Below are positions 12,251 through 24,000 of a stretch of 64,000 bases of DNA, piece by piece. The position numbers and the translations under genes are program-made. This DNA comes from Carallia brachiata (taxonomy: Eukaryota; Streptophyta; Magnoliopsida; Malpighiales; Rhizophoraceae), in assembly GCA_021464245.1 (NCBI GenBank), contig JADCRB010000011.1:234870-298869 (forward strand), in the 5' to 3' direction. Numbering within the stretch: the first letter of the stretch is position 1; every line of letters begins with the position of its first letter. The notes under the pieces were generated by a model. The model did no database searches, was not told the DNA's origin, and worked only from the letters and a program-made list of their open reading frames with translations.

Positions 12251-15200
12251 CTATCTGTTGTCAGAAGCAGTGTTGCCCAATGATGCTTTTCCATGCGACA
12301 TGGCTACTGCAAGAGCCATATGCATGAGGCAGAGACCTTTGCCCTGTAGATATTGCATCGCCATGGTGACATTGGATTCCATTAGGTTGACTACTTCTTT
12401 CCCAAAAGAAATTTGATCGGCGGATAGAGAGATATTAATTCCTACACCAGCTGATGGGCTGAGCGTCAAACTGCTTGATCCCTAAGAAAAAAACCAGAAG
12501 ACAAACTGTTAAGAGATGTCGGTGTGAACTGGATAATCAAGTGGTACATAACATCCGTAGTAACATGGCTTTATTGCTTAAGTTATGGGGCCATGAACGC
12601 AGGTTTCTCACTCGCCTACCAAAAGTTCACCACTAAATACTGTTTATGCCCACGACTGACTGGACCTGTTTACTCATTGTGAGGCGAAGACATGCCTACA
12701 AACTTATCTTCCTAAAGCTACCAAGCTACGAGCCGTATGATCTAGTGATAAAGTAGTTGGACTCTTACAGTGCAATTGTTTTGGGAGAATTTGGGTGGAA
12801 AGGATCGGTTAAGAAAGAATTGGATGGGAATGCTTTTAATTCCTGCGTTTGATATTTAGTTGAGAAAGAAATCAATTCTAACCGAACCGGAAAACACTCA
12901 CGTGGACCCACCTATTTTCAATCTCACCAAAATGGTGAGAAAATGACGCTGACTAAAGACTGATAATGCTCTGGTTTATGCAATTATGAAATTAACCTTG
13001 GTATTATCAATTCCAAAACACCAGTTACTTGGGTAGATAACGTGCTTGCTTCTCTCTTCTTAGGGGTAAAATGCTTATTTTGAAAAAAATTGTTTTCTTC
13101 CGCTCCATTTTCTCTATCATATCAAAACAATAAATTTTTTTTTCTAACTTTCTTTCTCACTTAATTCTATACTATCTAAATAACTATTAAATTATTTTTT
13201 TTTTGTCAATTAGTCTAGTAACTAGGGTGCTTTATTAAAGATTAAAAGAAAATAAACTATAAGAACCCCGTCTAATCGGTTGGAGAAAGCATGCTCCAAC
13301 CGCTCGAATAAAATCCGAGACTCACTATTAAATTTTTTTTTTCTTTTCAGTTTCTTTCTCATCTGAACCTTTTTTTTCACTTTCTTTCTCTCCGCACTTT
13401 CAAATCTAAACACAACATTAATTCACCGACCAGGCTTAAATCTTTGTATCGATAAAAAAAAAAAGAAAAAAAAAGAAAGAAAGAAAAAAAAATAAAAAGA
13501 AAAAAGAAAACTTCCCATCCTGAAGGGTTGTTTGCAGCAACGGGTATCGGCATAATTTGCTCAGAGTGAAGCAACTATCAATTATTGAGAGGTAAAACGA
13601 AATATTTTCATTGTAGCATTCTCATCCTTGCTGTGATCCAAAAAGGAAATCTAAAGGAAGCGCTAACCCCAGTCTATTACGAACCGCTGGCAGCGTAATC
13701 TGCCAAGCGGGATCAGGTCATTACATGCCTTTTCAGTTTGATTGATAGCGTGAGCATTCAACATCTTGGCAAGTAAGCCAATGAGATAAAGACGGCAAGC
13801 TTGTTTCAGTTCAAAGAGAAGGAAAAAAGTTGCATAAAGAGAAGGGAGCACCTCAGCTTGGCCTTCTGCAATGAGTGGAATGACTGCTCCTGCTCTTTCT
13901 ATTCTTCTCATGCTTAGCACCTGCATTTTTCATGTTACAATATAGCAATTATCTCTTGAATCCTGGCACCCCATGCTAGGACTCGTCCAAAGTTTCTCAC
14001 TCATGTCATCATGATGGTTTAACCAAGCCCATGTCATCACGATGGTTTAACCAAAGAAAAAAGAAAATAACCGAATTCTGTCTCGGATAAGCGGAGAAAA
14101 TTGCGACTGATGTTTTCCTACGAGCATCTGTTTTCATACCGTGACTTGAAGTTGAAGAAATTTGACATACTGTATGATCTCATCCAGCATAGGTGCCTTG
14201 TCAGGCTGCAAATGGTGAATGTGGAGTTCCAACTTAAAGCTGTGCTGAACTTACTGCAAGCATTTGCTGAGAATAAAGTGACACTTTTGTGTCTGATCCA
14301 TGCAAAAGTGAATTCTTAACCGGATATGTTGTGTTTCCATGCCCAGCAGTGAACAACAGAATCAACAAAAGAAAAGTCTATTGGTGAAACATAAGCCATT
14401 CCAACTCTGAAGGTAAAAATTTGGCAAAAGCTTGTCAATGAGTCCACTAGAAACCTGATATAAGGCACATCTTTGTAGAGATTTCATTTAAATGACAATT
14501 ATCATCCCTGTGCTTCTCAGATTCCTTTTTTTTTTTCCTTCTTTTTCTCAGTTTCATGAATTGTGAAATCATGAATGTTTACCATAAGCTAATGTCTGCC
14601 ACGTAAAAAGTGCCTGCCTACATGCAAGATAGAAAATTATGATAAAAGCAATGCATTGATTTATAGTGGAGTGAGGTATGAGTTCTTGCAGATTCCTCAT
14701 CCTTTCAGCAATTTTCTCCCTTCGAAGCTGCTCCAAATGTTTAAGGCAGATAATGATTAAGAATATTCACAAAAAAGACTAGAATCTGAGCGCTTTATAC
14801 AATTTCATTTGACATTAAAACTTCAATGCACCACAGTGTGCAGCTAGATATCTGATTACAAGTATGACTTACTCTTTCAGCTATGCTATGTGGATCTGTG
14901 GCCTGTCCACGACGTGCCCTTACACGAGACTTTCCTGTTCCATTGCATATTATTTGAACGCTATAAAATGTTTGGGAATCCCCCTAAGCATTATATAAAC
15001 CCTGCTTATGTTTGCCAATATCAGACTACATCACCTGCGCCAACTAGTTGCTGCAAATATCTTTTTTATGATAGAAAGATTTGTTTCAAAACTTATAACG
15101 ACAAAAATCTTTTCGTTTTTCTACCAGTGATAGAAATGAACTTCACTCATTTAGCAGCTATCCTTCAGATCAAAACAGATGGGATTTTATCGTTCATAGA

Positions 15201-16181
15201 AGAGTAAACTGAAAATACAAGTACCTGTATGAGAGATGATAATTCATTTGCTGTCATTTCCATGTTGTGCACAGCAGAAAGAGAAGTGGAAGGGCAATTG
15301 TTATATTCTTTCCCCTGCTGGTTAGAAAGTTAATACAGATGAAAGCCTTCTGCCAGGAAAAAACAATACAGACAGAGCTAGGTATAACGGATATGATAAA
15401 TCCCCATTGGCATGAAGAAGCCATTTAAACTAGGCTGAACCAGACGAAGCGACTGTCATGCTAGAGTGAAATAATTCTTGAATAAATACCTCTGGGATGA
15501 CAGATCCACACAAATTATCAAGAAGCAGGATTCTATCCATGCTGGCATATCTCTTCCCCAAAGCATCCACATTATCATCCATATATCCTCCTTGAAGACC
15601 CGACTCCTGCGCTGTGTCCTGTACCATCACAGGACATGCGGAAGATACAGACCAGAACTGCTGCAATGTTGAATGATTCTGCAGCTCTTTGAATGAACTA
15701 TGATAGTCAGATTGCTCAGTTTCATCACATTCAGTAGTGTATGTCTCAATAAAGGAAGAGGAAGATGTCTGATCATCAATTGTTCCAGGCTGCTTTTGAC
15801 AACCAAGATGCAATGGATTCAATGTTGGAAGGGCTGTATTATATTGCAAGTCCATATTTCCAACTTTTACTCCACCATTCATCATCTCACTCGGACAAGA
15901 AGAACCATTGCAATGTTGAACTCCGATCTGATGAGATTCTCCAGAGATTAAACCCTTGTCAACGGCGTAATCCAAATCGTTGCCAAGAAAACCAGGTGAA
16001 TTATCTCGAGCAGCCAATGCTCCCTCACTTCTGTTCGAACTGATCACACTCAAATGTGGGTTCCTTTTGTCATCATCACACAGTCTAATTGAACTGACAA
16101 AAGGCGAATTCGGTTGAACGGTTTCACTACAAGCGAACGTGATGAGGAAGAGATAACATGTTCAGAATAGTCATCCATCAT
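12251..16181 (-). pseudogene. LRL/bHLH66-type bHLH transcription factor, probably decayed
   Basis: Exons on the minus strand: 16181-15490, 15317-15225, 14983-14873, 14727-about 14668, 14205-14140, 13920-13852, 12481-12251. The bHLH is spread over exons 3-5: RVRARRGQATDPHSIAER, then LRREKIAERMRNLQEL, then MLDEIIQYVKFLQLQV. Exon 6 continues VLSMRRIERAGAVIPLIAEG, and exon 7 carries the clade C-terminus (SPSAGVGI, ESNVTMAMQYLQGKGLCL). This is the subfamily of LRL/bHLH66/69/82, nuclear regulators tied to root-hair growth. Two lesions are visible. After the start (MMDDYSEHVISSSS) an out-of-frame deletion near 16130-16150 shifts to the frame carrying CSETVQPNSPF. After LQELIPHS no GT donor remains where the family splices the loop exon, and later donors break phase. 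DKAPML and QLQVT also depart from the usual DKASML and QLQVK. A functional copy with unusual splicing cannot be excluded. Confidence 0.75.
14002..14054. repeat. Two-copy tandem duplication in a bHLH intron
   Basis: A 25-base unit beginning CATGTCATCA and ending GGTTTAACCAA occurs twice, starting at about 14002 and 14030, with one A/C difference and a 3-base spacer. It sits in the intron between the exons at 14205-14140 and 13920-13852. It looks like a recent local slippage duplication. Confidence 0.8.
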
Positions 16182-17722
16182 CAAATTATCAAAATCCGAT
16201 ATCAAAAGTAAATGAAATTCACAGCAGTCAGCCTCTATACTGCCAAAGAACCTCAGAGCCAGTGATGCACGTATATATAAGGAGAAGAAGCAATTTGAGC
16301 CCCACTTAATTATATCTTGCAAGTAGCAAATAGAGGTTGAATTCTCATTTTGTTTTCTCAAAAAAAAAAAAAAAAAAAAGCAGCAAATGGCATGTGGTCA
16401 AAAGCCATTAACACAAATGCAAACCATCAATAGATTTAAGGGTAATGTTATAAACACCACAAACTAGATCAAAAAGAGCACGAAATTTGAATTTTTTATA
16501 TGTTTTGGTGTGAGTCATAATTTTTTTTAACAAAACTAAATTTATAAAAAAATTTCAATTAATATTTAGTATTGCCTTAAGTAATATTTAGTATTACTTT
16601 AAACATAATTTTTATAATAAAAATAAAATTTATATAATATATAATATTATTTATTGTTTTTCAAAATATTATTTTAAATGTATATAATATTATTTTACAT
16701 CAAAATTTTTTAAAATAGAAATCCCCACATTTTGAATTTTAAATTAAACAAACTCCACATTTGGATTGATTCGAATTTTACGAAGACAACTTCCCCCGTA
16801 AATGTACTTTAAAAAAAAACAAAAACAAAAATAACATGCTGTTGAGAAGATCAGAACCGTTGCTTCGTGCGTTTAGCCGTTGATCATATGATTTATACCT
16901 TCAGACGTTCCTCATTTTATACACATACCATGAGATCCACCACATGACCTTGGTCCTTAGTTTTTTTTAGGGTAATTATACAAGTGTGTATTCATGATCT
17001 AATACCTGACTACAAATGCTTTGTAAGATGACACACCCGATAACTTTTTTTTGGTATACATATATCAAATATTGTTTCTGATTAAGAGATTCATGAGGTC
17101 GCAATTTACATAGTATGGATGATTTTTTCTTTTATTTTCATAAACATTATTTTTTTTTAAAAATTAAAACCAAGGGCTTTGAAGATAAAAGTGTAAATTC
17201 TCAAACTTTTAAACTTAAAGTATCCCTGAGATTTATTTAATAGATAGAGCATAATATATACATATATATTGACATAAGCATATTATATATACAGTAAAGC
17301 AAAATGGACAAACAAAAGAAAACATAAAATTTGACTATAACATTTCGTTATGTTTCTTAGGTTATGAAGTATTGAATAAAATTTGAAAATGTAGGACTTT
17401 AAAATATCAAAGAAAGAGTAAACATCGTGCGCACACATAAAAAAAAGTAAAAGTTGGTATTCGGACTTAATGGACGGATACTATGAACAAAATGTAATTA
17501 ATTGCATGTTAAATATAACAACATTGATTTTTTAAGGAAAAACTTTTGTTTGAAGAAAAAGATTTTTTTTTATTTAGTGTACTATGTATGCCATATAAAA
17601 TTTGTATTTTAAATTTAAAATAACACTTATTTATTTTTTTTTTAGTTTTGTAATCTTTCAAAAAAATATTTTTCAAAAAAATTTAATACAGTTATATTTT
17701 TTCTATAATTAATTACATTTTA

Positions 17723-17770
17723 GAGGTAGTGTCTAAACATTGGAGGTTACATTTGTCCAGACACTACCTC
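17723..17770. repeat. Short perfect inverted repeat (12-bp stem, 24-nt loop)
   Basis: GAGGTAGTGTCT at 17723-17734 is followed after 24 bases by its exact reverse complement AGACACTACCTC ending at 17770. It lies in intergenic DNA between AT-rich tracts. It could be a hairpin, a relic of terminal inverted repeats, or chance; no coding or RNA gene context is seen. Confidence 0.75.
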
Positions 17771-18979
17771 CAGTGTAGTAACCACACCAATTAAAAAAAA
17801 AAAAAAAAACTCTTTGCACGCACTTCAGGGCCGTTAAGACCAAGAAGAATACGATTAGTGCCACTTGTTTGTCTCATGGTTCGGAAATAAGTTGATGGTA
17901 AGTGTTAAAGTCACGTAATTAATGACAAAGATGACCTAGTGTTTGAATGGAACTTATTGCCTCAAACGGAATGGAAGTTATGGAACTAATAACTGATTTT
18001 TTTATTTTCTACATATTTCATCATTTTACACTAAAAGATCATTCAAATGAACGCATTAAATATTATTAAGGAGATGAAGACTAGTAGTACTAAATTCACG
18101 AGGAATCCCATTCAATTAATTAAAAATCTCTTACAAACCAATAAGATTTTTGTAGATTAATTGTAGTAAAACATTACCACATTAAAAGCATTTATGAAAC
18201 TCGCCATTACCTATCATGCATCTACTATTAGATGTTAAATATACGTATACGTTCATGAAATTTATTTATACGCCGTTGAGAATCATTTTTGATGCATTTA
18301 TGATTTTTTATTCCACAATAAATTGAGTATAATCTACATAAGTTTTCCCATTGATTTTTCACATTATGAATTAGATATTAATGTATTAAATTTCCTCCAT
18401 TGTGAGTTTTTGGATAAATATGGCGAGTTCATGAGTTGGTAAGATTGTTTTGTACCTGCTAATAAATGTATAGCAAGTACAACATCATCATATTGATACA
18501 AATAATATTAATCCAACATTTAAGGTTTAGAGCCCAATATGCTTCCTGAAATCACACTGAATGTCTTCATTTACAAAGAACCCTTCTTACTGACATGTCA
18601 GATATAAGATAAGGTACAGTAGGCATGATATATTTTTAATTTGAACTCTTTATCAATCAATTTGAACTCTTTATCAATTTATGAGAGCTCATCAAATCTC
18701 TTATATATATTTTACAAGTTATGGTAATATAATGACCTCATTTTCTCTAGATTTTAGACTCTCTTACTCCATTTGCACATCACAAACTTTAACATCAGAG
18801 TGTACCCCAGCACTCCCTAACTTTTATCTATCTTGGGAGTCATGATCCGGATCCCTCACCCATTAATTTGAAGAGAAGCCTGCTTCCATCTCTTTCGGAT
18901 TTAGGTTTGATTTATATGATCACTGTCCGTCACCCAACAATCTCAACAGGTCAACCTGCTTCATACTCTTTCAGACTCG

Positions 18980-18983
<4 letters not shown>

Positions 18984-19030
<47 letters not shown>
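18984..19030. repeat. TA microsatellite
   Basis: An almost uninterrupted run of TA dinucleotides about 47 bases long in intergenic DNA. The short ORFs across it (Tyr/Ile repeats) are artefacts of the repeat. Confidence 0.9.
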
Positions 19031-19032
<2 letters not shown>

Positions 19033-20010
19033 ACAAATTTATTAATATGGTATGAAACCATATACATAAGGAAATAAGGAATTCTTTTTAAGATGAAAGG
19101 TGACGTGTATTTGAATTTTAGACATTTTTTAAAGGGATTTGAAAGAAGTGAAAAAAAAGAAAAAAAAGACAAAAGGAACGAAGACCATCAAGGTTTTGAA
19201 TCTTCATGGTTTGCCAAATGTCAAGAAAACTCAGTTCATGCATGCAATAACTGAATGATTCGCTTGGCAAATGCCTTCATTTAGATTTCCTTTTTGTTTG
19301 GTCAGTTCTTTCACTCTTTTTCATATGCGTACAAAGCGTGAGTAAGCGAGTCTAGGCATGACGGTTACAAGGTTTCTTGAACGAATTAGCAAACAAAAAG
19401 CCTTGCCAGTATCGATGGGTTAATGTTTGGAAGCGAAATTTCATGCCTTTGCACTTAATTAATGCCTCGCCGCTGAAACGTAGAATAAGATAATCAAATT
19501 CTTGATGATCGTCAATTACAATTCAAAAATTCATGTGTCGTCCCGCATCAATTAATTAATTAGATATCACTGCAATTGATGATTAATTGATGATTACTGA
19601 TTGAATAATGATCAACTTCACAAAATTTCACGATTAACAGTTAATAGCCTAAAATTTAGAGTAACACTAAATTTATATAAAATTTTAAAAATCAAAATGA
19701 AGATTACCAAAAACTCATTTCTAAATCAGAAAAAAATATTAATTTGTGAAGAATCGGAAATGAAGTTTTTGTATAATATATCAATGCTCTTACTAATCTA
19801 TATCTAATTTGAATCGTCATAATTCTATCCTTATAAGTTTCAAATTTTCAATTAGAACTAAAATTGGAAATCTCCAAGATATAGATAACAAATGACTTAT
19901 CATTGTCCAATTATGTAATGTATGAACAAAGATAAAAGTAAGTGAGATGCGAACTCTGGAGAGAAATTAATTAAACCATTAAGGGCTTAATTAATTATTT
20001 ATATATATTA

Positions 20011-21059
20011 TCAAGCCCCACCTGCACTAACCAAACCTCCAACAAATGGAATACCAATGGCTGGCAGCCACTTCCCCGTTTATGAATTCCGACACCGTGA
20101 AAACCTGAGCCACTGCCACGTCCAGAACCGGATGTACTCCGGGCCACTTGACCCGGTTCGAGGTGGTAGCTCCAGGGCCCGAGTTTCCAAACTCTCCATA
20201 AAACACCGTTGCCTCGAAGCTTTGGTTCCAACGCAGCCACCCTTCAGGGTTCACCACCACCAGTTATGTAAGACTCCATGAACACAGTTCTCGCATAGGC
20301 TCGCCACGGCCTGCCGAGGTAGGTCCGGGTGGGGGACTTGGACATGGTCAACTCTTCGTCCCCCGTGACACTGCAGAGATGGAACGAAAAACCAGCCTCC
20401 TGGTGCGGATGCTCGCGGCCGTTAGCCGTCAGCGTGTTGCCTTGCTCGACCAGAGCTTGTCTGGCCACGATGTAGCAGCTCTGGAACACGGCCGGACCGT
20501 CCCCAAATATGAAGTCCACCGTCCCGTAAATCCAGCAGCTTTTGAAGAACTGGGGTCCGTTTTGGATGAACAAGGTGTCTTGATGACCCTTCATTGCACA
20601 GCGATAAAACGCAGCTTGTGGAGAGCTGGAACGGACTGCTAGAGCTGGTCCGTTCTTCGGGTCGGCAACGTTTTCGATGGTTAAGTCCACGGCGAGGAAA
20701 CCAAAGCCGTCGACTGCTAGAGTGGAGGTGTCTCGGCCTATGCCGGCCCTGTCGCCGGAAATGACGGTCACGTCGAGCCCTTCGCCGATCAGGGTGATGT
20801 TCCACTTTTCGGGCCCAATGTGCAGAGTCTCTTTGTACAGTCCCCTCTTTATGTAAATCGCGTAACGGTACGGGCTGTTGTTGGGGGCGGCTCCAATGGC
20901 TTCGGCAATGGTTAGAAAATCGCCGGAGCCGTCCATGGCCACGACGCTGTCGGCGGTTGCGGTTCTGGCGTTGTAGGAGAGAGTGAAAGGAATAATTAAA
21001 AGGGAGAAAAGGATCATGGCCGTGGAAGAAATCTCCATGGTTGGCTCTGCAAATTGCAA
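20011..21059 (-). pseudogene. Pectinesterase (pectin methylesterase) without PRO domain; two frameshifts near the C-terminus
   Basis: One long exon reads from a Met at 21059 or, more likely, the second Met at 21038, which begins a signal peptide (AMILFSLLIIPF). The catalytic domain follows directly with no PMEI-type pro-region. Hallmarks of carbohydrate esterase family 8 are present: VVAMDGSGDF, SPQAAFYRC, GHQDTLF, YGTVDFIFGDGPAVF and TYLGRPWRAY, which supply the conserved Gln, Gln-Asp, Asp and Arg/Trp. Such enzymes demethylesterify pectin in the cell wall. The frame breaks near 20251-20262 (+1/-2), where the next frame gives VVNPEGWLRWN and GATTSNRVKWPG, and again near 20070-20076 (+1/-2), where a third frame gives the canonical WLPAIGIPFVGGL tail and a stop at 20011. 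The first frame alone would stop at 20244, losing about 80 residues. It is either a young pseudogene or an assembly artefact. Confidence 0.85.
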
Positions 21060-24000
21060 GATCCTTTTTAATTACATATGAATAAGACCATTTTCTGTTG
21101 GCAATAACTCGTTATAAACAAGGCTTATGCAAACAGCACTGTTATAGATCCACACTGTTGGTAATTAAATTGTGTTCTTACTGCAACAAACACTGAAAAA
21201 ATGTGTATTTACATTAAAAAAATGTACATAAAAAAAAATGCATAACAAAGATTATATTTTTATAAATTTTTTAGATGTACATTTTTCAGTATAAATAAAT
21301 ATATATTTTTTTCAGTATTTATTGTATCAATAACACAATCTAACTGACAAGTTTGGCTCCCTAACATTTTTCCTTATGGAAATGACCTTATTTGACACTT
21401 TACCATTAATCGCCAAACAGACTTTTTGTCCTTTTTCCTTTCTGTGGTAATTTGATTTAAGACTCTTCTCTAAAAACATATAAAATAAAATAAAAAATAA
21501 GACTCCAAGCATAGGATAAAAATAATTATTAGAATACAGAGTCATAATATTCTTGATAGGATTATGAGATATTATATTCATTTTCTTATTTTTTAACCAA
21601 AAAAGTTTGCCAGAGCAATATAAATAATAATAATAATAATAATAATAAAGGCAAGTAATTATATGCTTCCTTCATTTGCATATGTAGTGATAGTCTACCT
21701 TGATCACAACTATTTGACTTAATTTATTGGAAGACAACAAAGTATAGTTCTAATATACTTTCAAATGTTTTATTCATTTTAGCTTCACTCCATGATCGTT
21801 TATTTTAGGTGGCTGTGTGTCTTTTGGACAATGTAAAGTTTAATATGTGAGTCGTTGTAAATTTTATCCAAGAAACATAAATTTTTAGAATTGATTTTTT
21901 TTATCATGATATTATAAGTTTTGTAACCAATAGATTTTGATTTCGAAGTTCAAAGCATGTTATCATAATCTTCCTTTTAACAAAAATGGGTTAAACAATT
22001 TTTATGTGATTCTGGTGCGTCACAGAACTTTCTTTTACTCATATATTGTCAAAGAGATTCCACTATGCACTATACCAATAATCCATGATTCCACGCAACG
22101 CCTTTTGATATCAGTGTATTAATGGCAAAATGGGTCAAATTACAAGACTTTGTTGATGATGTGCTCCTTCAATGTTAAAGGGGGAAAAAAAGGGCAATGC
22201 TACAAAACAGTGTTAGTGATGTATATTGTACTGGACAATTAGTATATCAACGCAACGTTTGAGTTAGTCTATTAGGACAGATTAATGATTTTGATTTTGT
22301 AGGGTTAAAGGAAATTGAGCTCCTTCATGGAATTCCTTGCCTGCAAATCTTAAATTTCGAAATTTAGATCACCTTTGTCTTAACGATACCATGAAACACG
22401 GATTGATTTGAGTGAGTTGGTGAACTAAGAGTAAGAGGTTAGTGTACCAACTGTAAGAAGTTAGGAATTTCCCCTAACAGAAGAGAAAAGTAATAATTTT
22501 TTCGCTTGTCCCTCCAAAAATATTTTAATAGTTAAAAATATACATTTTCATTTCAAAAGTTTCAAATTTTAAGACTAAAAAGTAAATTTTATGAAAATGT
22601 TAACAGTTATTAGTCCAACAACCTCTTAATAGATTGCAAAAAAAAAATCTTGCCTTCAACAACTCTAAGATACCTGTTCCCTCAAATTTTTTTTTTTTTT
22701 AAAAGCCACTAAGATACTTGCACGGTTCAATTCGAGCATTGGATAGGAATATAGGATAAACGTACAAACTCCAGTTTTTGATAAAAATCAAAATATTCGA
22801 AAATAACTTTATTATATCTTTCCCATGCATGAACTAGAATTCTATGTTAATTGACCAAACTCATATCTCAAAGTGAATATTCTCTTTGCTGTTAGGAAAA
22901 ACATAAGGAAAATTCTTTGGGCTTTAAGTTCGAAATAACAACAAAATGATATATTATTAGATAGTTAAACTTATAAAAAAATTAAAAAAAATTATTAAAT
23001 ACTATAAAAAAAATTGCATTACTACTTAAATATAGTCTTATAGTTTTGTTCTACGACATATTATCATTATATAAATGGTTTAAAGTTTCGTGTTGAGGGG
23101 ATGCAGGGAGGTTCGAAAGGTCTATGTATTCAAAAGACATAACGAATATCATTATCATCATCTTGGATTCATTATTTGCACACATTATGCTTATACATTT
23201 TCCAAAGGGAAACTCAACCATATATGCTAAGCACAACATAGAGACAGGTTATCAGATTGGCTTTCAGAATTGAGAGGCTTAAAGCTTATTTATCCATGAA
23301 GCATGGTTTTCTTTGTTTTTTTTTTGGCGGTTTTTTGTAGTTTATAAAACAACATACCAATGTCAACTCCTTACGAAATCTACCTCAAAATGCTTTTGCA
23401 CAAATTTTCAGGTCAAATCAAATATAAAAAAAGGACGGTTATGTTTTCGAGCATTGTTATACTAATATGAAAAACCTAATGCAAGATATATCTTAGTATA
23501 TATTGCACAATTATGACCTTTATTTATATGTTTATAACTTTTATCATTAATTTTGATTATAAATAAAAAAAATTAAATTATACAAACGAATAATTATAAT
23601 AATATAATATTTTAGTTTACAATATATAATAGTAGTAATATAGTCGAAGAAGTCCAAAAGTATCGACGCACAACAAATACCCCAATAAACAGGTAACAAT
23701 CCGGTAACTTAAACAAAAGTCAGCCCCTTGTAAGAACACCACCCAGGGCATGAAGTAGATGGGTAACAATCCGTCTGTGTTTTTTATTCTGATCTCCATT
23801 TCCGTCCTTGCTCCCGACCCAACGGGATTTTTTTTTTTTTCCGGTTGTAGATAGAAGAAGCCTGCTACTTAAAATTAACACTGAATAGATATCAATCCAA
23901 TTAATTTACTTCAATGTCCAATTTTCTAAAACGTACAATACATAAATCCAAAAAAACCCGAAAAAAATTCTGGTTTATCATTATTCGGTAATGTTTCAGA

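Larger units (their letters stand above)
16362..20010. other. AT-rich intergenic region between bHLH and pectinesterase
   Basis: About 3.6 kb without a recognisable gene. It opens with a run of about 19 A at 16361, includes long AT-rich tracts (16.5-16.75 kb, 17.5-17.7 kb), a 12-bp perfect hairpin at 17723-17770, an A run near 17792-17809, and a TA microsatellite at 18984-19030. ORFs here are short and of low complexity. Confidence 0.55.

Noticed and set aside
12720..12790. tRNA-like A-box phrase (GTATGATCTAGTGATAAAGTAG)
   Set aside because: No matching B box or cloverleaf pairing follows, so neither a tRNA nor a SINE could be supported.
13663..13926. 87-residue minus-strand ORF as a separate gene
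   Set aside because: Only its first part (13920-13852) is coding, as an exon of the bHLH gene; the rest reads through the intron.
15430..15490. In-frame stop at 15430 in the bHLH gene as a nonsense mutation
   Set aside because: A good donor (GAG/GTATTT) at 15490 ends the exon in phase before the stop, and a phase-compatible exon follows at 15317-15225.
20027..20260. Separate small ORFs at the end of the pectinesterase
   Set aside because: They are the frame-shifted C-terminal parts of the same pectinesterase, not independent genes.
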